Source: Vitis vinifera (taxonomy: Eukaryota; Streptophyta; Magnoliopsida; Vitales; Vitaceae). Taken from it: a DNA stretch of 64,000 nt. The position numbers and the translations under genes were made by a program. This document shows, piece after piece, positions 13,028 through 25,352 of this stretch. The stretch's first letter is position 1; each line of letters opens with the position of its first letter. Under the pieces are notes generated by a model. It had not been told where the DNA came from, made no database searches, and saw nothing but the letters and a program-made list of their open reading frames with translations. Where the stretch lies: positions 7,078,501-7,142,500 of the forward strand of contig NC_081810.1 of the NCBI RefSeq assembly GCF_030704535.1, read 5' to 3'.

Positions 13028-14229
13028 TCTCAGGAAATAAAGGCTAATTTTAATAGAGAAAAACATATAAGAGGGGGTGAATTGGGGTTTTTAAAAAAAA
13101 TCAAATACAATAAATTTAAGCACAAAAATCACAAATGTAAAGAGATAAAATTAGAGAAAGCAAACTCAATTTTTATAGTGATTCGACACTTCTTTACATT
13201 CATTCTTCTTAAGTTTCTAACAGAATGAGAGTAGTTCCACTATACTTGAAACTTCAACCAAGCTTCTAATTATCTTTACACTTGGATTTCGACTCCAATA
13301 AGCTCTTACACAATTCTCTTCAAGTCTCTACTCACTTGAAGGTTCTAACACTCAAATAAGAAGTTTAAAACTTTCAACCTATCTCAACAAAGGTTTAAAT
13401 ACAATTTAAATATTAGGAAGAATCACAAGAGTGCACTAAAGAATATGCAAACGGAGATTTAATGCACCAACAAAAAAATTAGAGTTTTTAAGGCAAGAAC
13501 AAGTAGGTAAACAAATAAATGTTGGTGTTCTCTTACTCACAAATGAAGTGGAGCTCTCAATTTATAGATTTTTAGCTTCAGGAGCCAAAATGTCAAAAAG
13601 ACAACCTCAACTAGTTGAGCTTGGGGTTGATCGGTTCACTAGCCGTTAGGCATTAAATGTCTGGTAGGTGATTGTTAAACCTCGACTGGGAATACATATT
13701 CCTCGACCGGGAAAGAAATGCTATTAGAAAAGAGAAAATGTTTGCATCTCTCAACCGAACCTCGACCAAGGAGGGTCAATCGGTCAACTGATGCCTTAAC
13801 CGGTTGAGCTGATTCATTAGTGCCTCGACTGGTTCACCATTTTTTGCTCGAAAACTTATCTTTTTCTGATCTCTTTGCTTCTAACACTTAGGCAAGGTCT
13901 TTAGGTAAATTAATATATCAATTTTGAAACAATTTGTCTAAGGTTCATTTGATAAAACTCAGGTTTAGATGAAAATGTTATTTTAATGCATAAACCGAGT
14001 TCTTAAAGATGTATGAAAAGATATGAAAATCCTAAGTGCACCCATGCATTCATCTTGCATATATTTCCTACGATTAAGGGTCTTCCAATTGTCTTGATCA
14101 TGCATCCATTGGGTTATTTGATAAATTTTCAAATTTATACATGAAATTCTTTATAATTCAAACCAATTAACAACTTAACCATGATTTGTTATCATCAAAA
14201 CGCGATTAGAAGAACTCTTTGACTAATAG
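13028..14229 (+). repeat. Direct repeat, copy 1 (~1.2 kb)
   Basis: This copy begins near GGAAATAAAGGCTAATTTTAATAGAGAAAAAC and ends near AACTCTTTGACTAATAG. It matches 14350-15512 in the same order throughout. Shared landmarks are AAGAGGGGGTGAA, AGTGATTCGACACTTC, a CTCGACTGGTT-rich centre, AGGCAAGGTCTTTAGGTAAAT, and CAAACCAATTA...AACCATGATTTG. No coding frame is conserved, so it looks like a non-autonomous repeat unit of unknown class. Confidence 0.75.
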
Positions 14230-14249
14230 CTTCTTTAATATAATTTAGT

Positions 14250-15868
14250 GGATATTTGATAAATTAACTTAATAACTTAAAGTGGCTTAATAACTTAATT
14301 TAAGTCATTAACTAAATTAATAATGTTTGGTAAAATAACTTAATGATATTGAGAAAATAAAGGTTAATCTTAAATGAGAAAAACACCCAAGAGGGGGGGG
14401 TGAAGCAACTAAATAGAGATAGAGTTAAAGAAATCAAATTTGGATTTTATAGTGGTTCGACACTTCCTTGCCTACATCCACTCTCCTCAAGCTCCTAACC
14501 GAGTGAGGGTTCTACTAACTTGAAGCTTCAACCAAGCTTCTAATCTCCTTTACATTTGAATTCTAACTCCAATGAGCTCTTACACAATCTCTTCAAAATT
14601 CAACTCATTTTAAGGTTTTAACACTCAATTTTACAAGAATGAATCCCTCAACCTAGCTCAATAATAGCTCAAATACAAATCAAAGTTAGGATGAATTACA
14701 AATGTGCACTAAAGGATATGCACGTGAAGATTTAATGCACCAAGAAATAAATGAGAGCTTTTAAGGCAACAACAAGTTGGTATACAAATAAATGCATATG
14801 TTCTATATCTCATAAATGAAGTGGGGCTCTCTATTTATAGGTTTCCAACATCAGGAGCCAATAAAATCAAAAAGCAGTCTCAACCAGTCGATCTGAGGGT
14901 CGACAGGTTCACTAGCCGTTGGAACATTTAATGTTTTAGCAGGTTACCGTTGTTTAGACCGGACCTCAATTAGAGGTTGACCAGGAAGAAAGATACCTCG
15001 ATCAGAAAGGAAAGGCTACTAGAAAAGAGGTGTTTTTTGCACTCCTTGACCAAGCAAAGGGAACCGGTCGACTGGTACCTTGGCTAGTTGAGCCGATTGG
15101 CCCAATGCCTCGACCGGTTCAACATTTTGGTCCCTAAAACCTATATTTTTATGTTCTTTTCTCTTCTAATACTTAAGCAAGGTCTTTAGGTAAATAAATA
15201 TGTCAATTTTGAAACATTTTACCTAAGGCACATTTGATAAAACTCGGGTTTTAATGAAATTGTAACTTTAAAGAATAAACCGAGTTTTCCAAAGATGCAT
15301 GAAATGATATGTGAAACCTAAGTGTACTCATGCATTCATCTTACATTTGTTTCCTATAATTAAAGGTCTTCCTAACGTATTGATCTTGTATCCATTAAGT
15401 CATTTGATGAATTTCCAAATTAATACATGAGATTCTTTACAATTCAAACCAATTAGTAACTTAACCACGATTTGTCATCATCAAAACCTTATTATGAGAA
15501 CCCTTGAGCTAACAGATATGACTTAAAGTAAAAAACAACTTTAAGTAATAAGTAAAAATAATTAATTTATTATTAAGTTCATATCTTCATTTTACCTTTT
15601 TACCCTCATTTACTTTAATTAACTCCACAATCTCTTTTGCTTTAATTAAGTCCACAATCTCTTTCACTTCTGCTATTCCACAACCTTGACACTCAACCTC
15701 CTTTACCCTAATTATAATTTGTGAAAATAAATATGTTAATTTGATAATTTAAAATAAATCTTAAGTTGATTTTTTCAAACAACCTTAACACAAAGTAAAA
15801 ATTAAGTATTAAGTTTTAAGGACAATTTAAATTGTTAAATAATAAATATTAAGTTTTATCAAACACCC
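14250..15868. mobile_element. Possible MITE split by repeat copy 2
   Basis: The left end GGATATTTGATAAATTAACTTAA (14250) and the right end, read on the minus strand as GGGGTGTTTGATAAAACTTAAT (from 15868), form imperfect inverted termini. Both flanks are rich in CTTAATAACTTAA words, whereas the intervening repeat copy is not. This suggests a short inverted-repeat element (about 450 bases) into which copy 2 was inserted. No clean target duplication was found. Confidence 0.4.
14350..15512 (+). repeat. Direct repeat, copy 2 (~1.16 kb)
   Basis: Second copy of the 13028-14229 unit, with a matching start (GAAAATAAAGGTTAATCTTAAATGAGAAAAAC) and end (CCCTTGAGCTAACAG). The copies differ by many point changes and small indels, so the duplication is old. 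Both share the GTGGTTCGACACTTCCTTGCC-like segment and the CGACCGGTT words. About 120 bases of unrelated AT-rich DNA separate them. Confidence 0.75.
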
Positions 15869-17336
15869 CATTAACCTCATTCCAAAAGCAATTTTAATTT
15901 TGAAAGAAAACTCATTCATCCGTTCTAGGCTCAACATTAATAAATGCGTTCCATATGAAATAAAAATTAATGTGCATGCATGCATACACCCAAGTAGAAA
16001 AACATCCTCCATAATGTATTGTTGGCGTAGGAGGGAGGCATGGGAGGGAGAGTAATGGGGACATGGGAGCAGCTCAATCTCACCATGTCTTCACGTGAGT
16101 TGCCGTCATTGTCTGTTTGTCCAAACGCCCATCCCAATGAGCAAGGGCCCATAAATATGCACTCCACAGTCCGCCCCATGTGTTTTTCACAAAAACTTTT
16201 TTCTCAAACTCCAATATTCACTCAATTTCAGGAAAATTCTATATCACGTCTTTCCTCTTCATGCATGATGTGTATGTGGCAAGAATGTTAGCAGTGCTTC
16301 TTGGTACTTGGAGCTTCTGTCTTAATAGAAATGATATATTTCACAAAATTTTTAAACATCTATAAATTGCCATGGCTATATGTTGGAGGTCTATCTTCCT
16401 CCACAAGACAGCATTGTAAAACATTGAGAGAACAAGCAGTATTGAGCCACTTAATGTGGCAACAACCAGTCAACCACCACCATCCTTTGCCTGACCCACC
16501 TTGTAACTACCACATCTGGTTGATGTTCTCTTGGCTTTCCTGTTTTGGTGGGACTCGTCAAAAGCTTCTCATATTCAAATGGGCACTTATAGAAGGGGTC
16601 CAAATTTTTGGTGATTCTACTCCAAACATATGCTTTCCCCAGGGTATATGTTTGCTAATAGTTGCCCCATTAGCCAATGGACTTTTGCCCGTGCATCAAC
16701 TTTCTAATAATTAGTGTTGTTGAAAAAAGTGGAGTTATCGAAGAATGGAGCCTACTCCATCAACTACAATCCCCTTTCACATTTATATGCAGTCATAACA
16801 GCCCATTAGTTCACACCCCATTCCCAACTCAAAATTTCTCTTTTCAACAAATATTACCCACACTTGATTGGATTATTCAGACCGCTCTTTCTCAACATTT
16901 TTTTCTATGATTTAAAAATGACAAATATTCCAAAAATAAAATAAATTCAAAACCAAAAATGTAATCACAGTTTGGCATGTGGGCAGCAGCATATCAATCT
17001 ATGCAAAATGCGATCCCCAACACCCAAAGCAACAGCTCTCGATTGGCCTATTAGTAGATCTCCAGTAAGCCGCTCACCAAGAGAATAAAGTGGCCAAACA
17101 GATCCCGAATATCTCCGGATCTCCTATCGACCATGTGCGTCCTCGCGCGCGCCCCAACACCGGCCCCCGCATTTCCCACATTCCCACATCTCAAAGAAGC
17201 CAGAGGAAAAATAAAAAACGAAGTCTCCTTTTCTCTTTTTTCTTTCTTCTTCTTATTTCATAATAAAAATCAACAAACAGGCGAGGGTAGAGGCGGTGTG
17301 TCATTTTTAATTCTAATTCGATTTTTTTGGGGGGTT
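15869..17336. other. Intergenic spacer between repeats and TPR gene
   Basis: Moderately AT-rich. An open frame at 16301-16714 (+) would encode about 137 residues, but I recognise no domain or codon pattern in it and do not call it a gene. The part near 17100-17330 is the likely 3' flank of the TPR gene on the minus strand. Confidence 0.45.
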
Positions 17337-19319
17337 TTATGCGTCCTGGGTGTCGTCAGAGGGGCTCAGGGGGAAACACGTGTCATCTCCTCCGGTGCTC
17401 CAGAGAAAATGCGCGTAATTGGCTGCATAGTAGGTGTTACTTGGATCGGCGGCGATCGCCTCCAGATACGTCTCCTCCGCCGCCCAAAGGTCCTTCTTCG
17501 CCACCCACAGAAAGCTCGCATATTTGTTGTACGCCTCCGCATCCGGCGGCTCCACCGCTATCGCTCTTTTGAAGTACTCCTCCGCTCTGTGAATAAGCAA
17601 AGAAAAATTAAGGTCAACAATCAACACCACGTGAGAAGTTCGTGACTGATTCCACTTCTTTCTTCTTCTTCTATGAACGGGTAACCACACACGTCTCTAT
17701 CGGAGATTTGGAAAAAGACTACAAATCTTTTGACTCGTAGAATGGGCACCGACTTAACTCGGCAATGGAGGAGGGTGACGCGACTTTTACCTGTCATAGT
17801 CGTGCGCAACGAGATAGAGGAACTGGGCGTAGTTGGCGAGGAGAAGAGGATTGTTCGGCTCACGGGCAAGGCCCATTTGGTATAGCAGCTCTGCTCTGAA
17901 GTAGTCGGCGTAGTCGTCAGCTTCGATCTTCGCCTCCACCGGCGAAACGAATCTCTGCATGGTTTCGTGGTCTAGAGACTCGTCTCGCAATGCAGCTTGC
18001 ATTTTCGAAGCTTCGTCGACGATTGAGTTCCAGTGAGCTACTTCTTCTTCTCTGGTTACCTCGCCTGATACTGATTCGGATTCTCTCGTAGTTCCAATGG
18101 AGATTTGAGAGACCCCATCGGGAAGGATTGTTTGGTGGAACTCCGACCTGTCAAAACGGCCGTCTCCGTCGGTTCCACTAGCGGCGGGTCGGACCTTGCC
18201 GCCGCCGCCGCCATTGTTTCCGATTGAAGTTGTTTTACCGTTTGTAGAAGATACCGAGAACTTCTTGATTATGGAGGAATCGAACTTTTGTTGCTTGTCT
18301 TGCTGAGAATCGGATACTAAAACCGACTCGATGGTAGCAGCATGAGGACTTGGTGGGGGAGAAGCGGCGATTGCGGTGTTGTTGGCTATTGAGTAGACGG
18401 TGAAGTTGGCTAGGAGGATCATGACATAAACCATGAGAGTGGGCGTGTGGGAGAACACTTGTTGAAATAACCACACAAAGGAAGCGTGCATTTCTTGTTG
18501 GACACGATCCAGAATGCCCTGTAAATCTTGGTAGAGGAGAACTTCTCTCATCTGTAACGTGAAACTGTGAAGCTCTCGAATGATGAACACCATTGAAGAG
18601 AAGGCCTTTTTCACGGAACAGTATGCGGATTCCCCTGCTTCTCTGAATCCCTCTTGCCATTGCTTCTTTCTTTTAATGATTCGAAGCGAAAGCGGAAGAT
18701 CAACACTGTTCGCCTTTCGTTCAATATTCGCCGGCACAATCTCATCTCTTCCAGGCCAGTCCGGTGGGTCTAACCGGATTTCTGGCCACGGAGGCTCTAC
18801 GGGTTCGAGCTTAGAGGACGGAAATAGTCTTTGCTTCTGTACGAAGTTGATCTTGGATGAAATTTCGATGGAACTGTTGAAACAATCTCCACTATTACAG
18901 GCGTCCATACTTATAGAATCAGATACCATTTCAGACTCTGCATCCATGGCGTTGTTCGTTGTACTTTCATCTTCGTCGGAGACTTGAAATCTAAGAGCCA
19001 ATTCTTCAATTCTCTTCGAGAATTCTTCATCGGATAATGAATCTAGACCTGCACTGCAAGCTCTTTTTATTTTGTGAGCTCTCGGTTTTGGAGACTCGAA
19101 GGATCGGGAACTGCAGAGCTTAGTGGATGGGATTCCGAAGAAAGCTGATCGGTCCAGTCTGTGCACGTATCGACACACGAGCGCTCCTCCGTCGCAGCGG
19201 TTCCGACGTTTGGAAGGGGGAGATGAGATAGCGGAAGCTAGAGTTTGAGAAGAAGAAGGCGAGTGGGAAACAATTGGCTGTGACCACTGCAAACAGGTCG
19301 TAGCTACCTTCACTCCCAT
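17337..19319 (-). CDS. TPR-domain protein with long N-terminal region
   Basis: Predicted 592 residues from two coding exons, read 19319-17791 and 17586-17337, with the frame kept across the junction (CAYDYDR-type HDYDR|AEEYF). The N-terminal ~90 residues are Ser/Arg-rich with few acidic residues, suggestive of a plastid or mitochondrial transit peptide. An acidic region follows, then one hydrophobic stretch (about 294-312, TPTLMVYVMILLANFTVYSIA) that could be a membrane anchor, then a Gly/Ser linker. Three tandem TPR units start at about residue 470: AELLYQMGLAREPNNPLLLA, RAEEYFKRAIAVEPPDAEAY and AEETYLEAIAADPSNTYYAA. This matches the plant tetratricopeptide-like family typified by Arabidopsis At1g80130 and At5g20190, whose molecular function is unknown. 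TPRs usually mediate protein-protein contacts. A 5'UTR intron (19811-19538) precedes the start. Confidence 0.85.
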
Positions 19320-19927
19320 CTCTGATGGGAAAACTACTCTGAAAACGTCGAGATGCAGTTGAAGAAAAAAAACCCCAAAAGCTTAGCCAAACAGAGTCAT
19401 TAAAAAAGGGAATCCAAGTCCCTCCCAAAAAGCTTGAGTAAACAAGAATTTTCTGTCCCTCCAAACGGAAATCTCGCAACTTTCTCGAGCGGATCCAGAA
19501 AAAAAGAGTTGCTTTATTGCCTTCAATTCACTCCAACCTGCAACCAAATAAATCAAATCAAATTAAGCCAACGCATCAATCAATAAACGATTCCCGGAAA
19601 ATCTGAGAAACCGAATGGACAGAAAAAAAAAAACACAAACACTCGTTTACTTCAAATTAAGAAATTTCCTTTTGTCACACCATCTCACTCCATCATTCAC
19701 CCAAGAAAGTCGGATCAGAAAACTCAATCCAAAACCACACATATGCCACAGATAACAACGAAAACGAGATCTAAAACCATAACAACATCTGTAGTTTTCA
19801 AGAACACTTACTCAGATTCAATGAATATTCCGATAATTGCCCGGTGAGAACTCCGGCGAAGGCTAAAGCAAAGTACGACCGTAGCTTCACTTTTATCTGA
19901 GCGACTGAGAAAGGGTGGCCTCTGAGG

Positions 19928-19935
19928 CTTATATA
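19928..19935 (-). promoter_or_regulatory. TATA box of the TPR gene
   Basis: On the minus strand this reads TATATAAG, with GC-richer flanks and a 5'UTR exon downstream that ends at a GTAAGTG donor (19811). Transcription would start near 19900. Confidence 0.6.
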
Positions 19936-20099
19936 TGCGATAGACCTCTTCCCTTCTCGCAGAAAGGAAAAAAATCACACCGAATACGTAAAGAGTTGTA
20001 GATCTTGAATACATGACTTTGTATACTACGAAACCGTATATTATTGTGTATATGGAGGCAGGGCAGTTTCGGTAATCAGTCAAATTGCATCGAAAGGTG

Positions 20100-21290
20100 G
20101 GAACTTGGCTCCGACTCCGCGTCAGCCGCCTACGAAATCGCTCGTGGACGACTCAGATATTTAGGTCCAACGCGGCTTGCCTCACGGAAATCTGATCCCA
20201 TCTGACCGTTCCCTTTTCGCCACGTATTCACACCGAGCACAAGGCCATTAAATGGTTTGTGAAACCGTGATATCACCGACTCTTCTCTTGCATATGGACA
20301 CGTGGCCACTTTATAACCCTCTTTCTTGGCGGTGCATTAGCTTTAAGATGCTACCGTACGTTATCAGGTTAAAACTCTCTCCCTTATTTTTTTTAATCCA
20401 ATTTATTATTATTATTTTGTCATGGCCATCACTTCCTTATTTATTAATTATTATTATTATTATCTTTAGGGTAGAGAATATGAAGCAACGTGCGTAATCA
20501 ATTTTAATTCTTTTATTATAAAAAGTGGTAAATAGTGGTTTTGTTTTTTTCTAGTAAATCAAATTATGGGATATTTTACTGGGAAAAGTTCGTTTAATTT
20601 GAGTGAGTCCATTTAAATCAGTAGTTGCCATAGCCCCATAGATTTCCCTGATTGATAGGAAGTTGTTTATACCTGTACGACAACAATACTCTGATCCGCC
20701 GCCGCCTAACTTGTGGCAAAACTACTAAAGATTATATAAGATTAATTTTTTATATGTACATTTTTTTTTGTTAAAATTTCATTGGTTATATTTTTTTGAA
20801 TAATGTGACTTTCTCTTAATTATTCACTCTTCTTGGATTTGAATTTTCATTCGAAAAAGGAATTTCCCTTTTTTTAAATATTTTACTAAAAAAAATACAA
20901 TCCACGTTTCTAGGTTTTTGTTTTTAGCATTAATTTTCAAAAAAGAAAATATTGATATTATAATTTTTATTAAACATTCATGTCTCTCGACAAAGATGTC
21001 TTATTTTTTAAAAATTTATTAAAAACTAAAATTGAAGTCATCATTACATACACTGATTTTCGATATTTATATTTATTATGAGTCATTCAATGTTATGTAG
21101 TATTTTCGAGAACATGACATTTAATTTGTGCTTTTAATAGCATGACAATTGGTTCTTTTCCTCAATGATGATATTTAGTTTACGTTTTTTGAACATGACC
21201 TAATTCATGTTCTAAAAATACTTAAATTTTTACATTGAAAATTTAATTAGTTACATTTAGGGTGATATTTAGTTAAATTTCCCATATGGA
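20100..21290. other. Intergenic spacer
   Basis: The first ~250 bases are GC-richer and include CACGTGGC-like words near 20300; they are probably upstream regulatory DNA of the TPR gene. The remainder is AT-rich with ATT runs. No gene was recognised. Confidence 0.45.
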
Positions 21291-21900
21291 CCATGAGGTC
21301 GTACAGCAAGCACAATCAGACTCTTTTAACGGACGGAACCACTCAATCAGCCTTCAAGGCCCATTGAACTATGTAATCATTCATATATGACAGGGAAATG
21401 ACTGATGGGACCTCCTTCAACCCTCAAGTCGACGTTAATTAATTACCACACACAACTCCACACCTCCCGCAGGTTGAGGGGACGAGTAACTGCACAATCA
21501 GACATCATGTCATATTTTCTGACGTCACTTACCAACCGCCTAAAGCTGTAATGATTGCTCTGTTACTTACAAGACAATTATCATTATATAGAATGTTAAA
21601 GTGCTTGGTTACGGTACCTTCCTCATGAGCACTATAAAAATTATCCTAAAGCATAAGCAAGGCAGGTGCACATAAGCAAACTTATTCACTCTCTATTTTG
21701 GGGAATCTAACCTATCTTTGTCTGATTTAAGCTTCGGAGGGGCGTGTGCGGACATCCTTTGTGCAGGGAAGAAGCCCACCCAATTCCATTGCTAAGTAGA
21801 AACTCTAAGAGGCACAACACAAAGAAAAAGGTTGTCTAAACCTTTACAACTTAAACGAATCTGACTCCAGTTGACCTTGCATCAACACCTTTCTTATAAG
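21291..21900 (+). mobile_element. Probable LTR remnant (Gypsy-like solo LTR)
   Basis: A core-promoter-like CACTATAAAAATTA near 21630 is followed by CTTATTCACTCTCTA and then CTGATTTAAGCTTCGGAGGGGCG. That wording is characteristic of the R/U5 part of plant Gypsy-type LTRs (usual form TGACTTGAGCGTCGGAGGG). No PBS, polypurine tract or pol sequence follows, so this is at most a solo or truncated LTR. Exact ends are uncertain. Confidence 0.45.
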
Positions 21901-22235
21901 TCTACCCATATTGATTTTTTACTCATTTTAACATTTAAATAGAAAAATAATTTTCAAATGCCAATAAGAGTTGTCTTTGACACTTAGGGCGTGTTTATGT
22001 TTTTTTGCTTAATAGAAAAAATTTTATTTAAAAACAATATGTTGATATGAATCAAAATAATAAAAGTGAAGTTATTATTAATAGATTCAGTTTAATTATA
22101 TTTGTTAAAATCAACATATTATTTTTTACGGAATAGAAAAAATAATATATGTAAACTTTTTTATATTCAATCAAAAAAACAAACAATACCTTAATTGTAT
22201 TAAAACTTTTCCTTTTTTTTATGTGAACTATGGTG

Positions 22236-22642
22236 GCTATAAATAGGGATGACAATGAGGTGGTTTTTTTCATGTACCTATTTATAATGAAACGAGTTTG
22301 AAATTTAAACAAACAAATGTAAATTTTTATTTTAAAAAGTCGTACATGGTTTAATTTTTATATTTTTAATATATGGATAAAAATAATAATAATAAAATAA
22401 GTTATAAAAGTCATAATTATTTATAAAATATATTTATTTTAATATAATTAAAATTTTAAAAAATGATTTTAAAAATTTTAAGAAAAAAATTAAACAAGTG
22501 GTACATATTGAGAATTTCTCATATTCATCCCGTTTAATTTTTTTAATAAGATTAGGATAATAATTATTTTAAATATACATTATGGGATTGGGATAGAGGT
22601 AACCCATTCCAAATTCAGGTTGTTGCCATCTCTAGCCCATAA
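22236..22642. mobile_element. hAT-like MITE (~390 bp), same family as 47947-48474
   Basis: Termini are TAGGGATGACAATG at 22244 and, at the far end, GTTGTTGCCATCTCTA to 22634, which reads TAGAGATGGCAACAAC on the other strand. The AT-rich inside shares AATAAAATAAGTTATAAAA and TTATAAAATATATTTATTTTAAT blocks with the element at 47947-48474, in the same orientation. Flanking sequences GCTATAAA and GCCCATAAA resemble a decayed target duplication. Confidence 0.6.
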
Positions 22643-24100
22643 AGTAGATTTAATTAATTGTACAACATTTATAATTTAATTAATAACTACAAAAATCTGT
22701 ATTATTAATTAAGAATGTAAAACATATAAAAAAATTAGTATAAATAAGTGAGACGAAATTATCAAGAAATAATGTTAAAATATAAAATAATAGGAGTTGA
22801 GTATAAAATAATATGATTCGTACTACAAATCTGATAGCATGAGATAAAAATGTGTTTTGGTATTATACCATGATCTTAATGAGAAAAGTATTTATGAGTT
22901 TTAAAATTGAACATCAACTATACAATGTTTGGGGGGCCTAACCACTTTTATTTTCAACCTCTCAATCGTAGCCCACGCGAGCCTCATATTTCTCCTAATC
23001 GACCTCTAATATAATTCATTGTACAAAGTCAAAATTAAAAAATAAAAATAAATAAATAAAAAGTGTTGTGTCGCTGTGTGGGGGGGATTGAATGAGCACG
23101 TGCCATATATTTCAAAGCTTTACTAATTAACAATTAATTTTTCTAAGACCCATGCGTCCGTCCATTTCCGTAGATTATTATTTTATAATATATACTTTTA
23201 AATTAAATAAGTTAGGGTTTTTGTTGTCAGTTGTCATTTTCTAAACTTGTTATTTTCCTGTTTTTTTATTAATTTTATTCCTAGTCCAGGCATAAAAAAT
23301 TAAAAATCAATAAAAATATAATTAAATAAGTAAAAATCTAGCTGGAGGTGAGGAACGGACGATCCAGAACGACCGAAGCTGTAGACTACTGAAGCCAACT
23401 TGCTCCAGTTACAATCAGGCGACAGAGAGAGAAAGGTGGCTGGTGAAGATGACAGATGACAACTGACGGCACAGCACTGAAGAAATTACATCGAGGAAGA
23501 TCAACGGTCACAGTCGTCCTCCTGGATTTTCTCGTGACGGCTCGGATTAATTTCACGCTGTCTTCTTTTCCTTTTTTTTTTCTCTCGAACTGATTGGCTT
23601 ACTGGAGTCTCGCGTGACTTGATTAGAATGTGAATATCTGATAAATTCGATTATTAATAAAAAATTGAAGGACACGTCTCGATTCCTCGGCTTGTAGCGT
23701 ACGCGGATAGCGTCCGAGTAGTTTATATACAGGGCTTTCCCAATCTTATTGGCTATTGGCTAATAGGCTCGAGTCAGTCATCGGGGCATTTTAGCTGTGA
23801 AGATGATGAAAATAAATAAAAATACAAAAATATAAGAGGAATATATATCAGACAATTAATACCATGGTATGACTCATAACACAAAGTAATATTTTTATTT
23901 TTTTTATTTTTTGGCTTTAGTTTAATTGAAGTTACGACCATATTTCAAAGAGAATAACATTAACATTATGATAATTTAATCAAACACGAAAATCTTTTTG
24001 AAATAAATAAAAAAGAAATTACCGTGTTAAATAATATTATCTTTACTTTTATGTTTATAGGAATAAGGGTTATAAAGGTTAAATTATTTCACTCCATAAT
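22643..24100. other. Intergenic spacer with a GC-richer island
   Basis: Mostly AT-rich. A GC-richer patch at about 23340-23720 has no long open frame. On the minus strand it is preceded by a TATA-like TGTATATAAAC at about 23720-23735, so it could be a promoter and leader of an unannotated or non-coding transcript. No gene is claimed. Confidence 0.35.
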
Positions 24101-24105
24101 TGTAA

Positions 24106-24321
24106 TATTAGATAATTTATTACAATAGATTTTCTTTCTATTTTTAAATTATTCTAATTAGTTGTAATTTTATATTTTTGTTGTAATCCCCTAATTTTAT
24201 GATTGTCTCATATTTTTGTGTTTTTGGTAGATTGTTTCCTATTTTTGTGTTTTAAGTTTGTGTATAATCAATGAAAAGGTCAAGCCATTGTTTCTTAATA
24301 ATTCTCTCTCTAATTTCAACA
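24106..24321 (+). repeat. 5' LTR of the copia element
   Basis: 216 bases, starting TATTAGATAATTTATTACAA (canonical TG start mutated) and ending TTTCAACA. It matches 25122-25352 along its full length except for about 15 bases missing near the ATAAATCCATTCT block. Confidence 0.88.
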
Positions 24322-24335
24322 TGGTATCAAAGTCT
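24322..24335 (+). other. Primer-binding site (initiator tRNA-Met type)
   Basis: TGGTATCAAAGTCT directly follows the LTR end. The plant copia consensus complementary to initiator tRNA-Met is TGGTATCAGAGC, so this is one or two substitutions away. Confidence 0.85.
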
Positions 24336-24382
24336 AATCTTCTTGGACATATTTTCTTCCTTTTTTTTTTTCCCTCTCCTCG

Positions 24383-25108
24383 ATGGCTTCCGGTGCATCC
24401 TTCTTTTCCACCAACAATCCTATCACCATCCAAAACTTCCAAGATCCTCAACATCCCTTCCTTACAATTAATCTCTCCAATATCACCAAATTGCCATCCA
24501 CCAATTATCTCACATGGAGCCTTTAAATTCAATCTCTTCTTGAAGGTCATGATCATTGATGGTGCTCATACTCCACCACCACCCATCGTCACCGTCAGTG
24601 GTGTTGCATCCCCAAATCCGGCATACACAACCTGGAAGCGTTATGATCGTCTCATCTTTAGTGCTCTCCTTGGTGCTATTTCCGTTTCGCTACAACCGCT
24701 TATTGCTCACACCACCACTTCCCTTGATGCATGGCAAACCTTAGTCAATATCTATACCAAACCATCTCACGGTCATATTAAAACAATTGAAGGAACAATT
24801 ACATATTAAACCTTGCCACTGTTGTATACCTCATCAACCGTATGCCCACACCCACACTACATCTCTCATCTCTTTTTAATAAACTCTTTGAGTCTCCACC
24901 CAACTACACTAAATTTCAGGTGTTCGATTGCTTATGTTATTCGTGGTTTCATCCTTATTCTCAACATAAACTTGACTCTTGTTCAATTCCTTGTATTTTT
25001 CTTGGTTACTTTTCAACACAAAGTGTCTATATTGTTTATCTTGATCGTCATCCAATTTCCTCAGCAATTATTAAACCGCTTCCACGAAGCCACTTCCAAA
25101 AATTATAG
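24383..25108 (+). pseudogene. Copia gag-pol remnant with large deletion
   Basis: From the ATG at 24383 a gag start is readable (LTINLSNITKLPSTNYLTWS), which fits the N-terminal retrotransposon gag domain. A TAA stop follows at a former Gln codon and the frame then shifts. A UBN2-like gag piece continues (AYTTWKRYDRLIFSALLGAI, SLDAWQTL) up to 24809. The sequence then jumps to the end of the integrase region, INRMPTPTLH followed by PCIFLGYF (24835-25108). It cannot encode a working polyprotein. Confidence 0.85.
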
Positions 25109-25121
25109 GTCAAGGGGGACA

Positions 25122-25352
25122 TATTAGAGAATTCATTACAATAGATTTTCTTTTTTATTTTTTAATTATTCTAATTAGTTGTAATTTCTTATTTTGATTG
25201 TAATCCCCTAATTTTAGGATTATTTCTTATTTTTGTGTTTTGGGTAGATTATTTCCTATTTTTGTGTTTTAGAGTTGTGTATATAAATCCATTCTTAATC
25301 AATAAAAAAGTCAAACCATTGTTTCTCAATAATTGTCTCTCTAATTTCAACA
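25122..25352 (+). repeat. 3' LTR of the copia element
   Basis: 231 bases starting TATTAGAGAATTCATTACAA and ending TTTCAACA, preceded by the polypurine tract. It includes GTGTATATAAATCCATTC, probably the core promoter/polyA part, which is partly deleted in the 5' LTR. Confidence 0.88.

Noticed and set aside
16301-16714. 137-residue open frame upstream of the TPR gene 3' end
   Set aside because: No family resemblance, no splice context and ordinary length for chance in this sequence.
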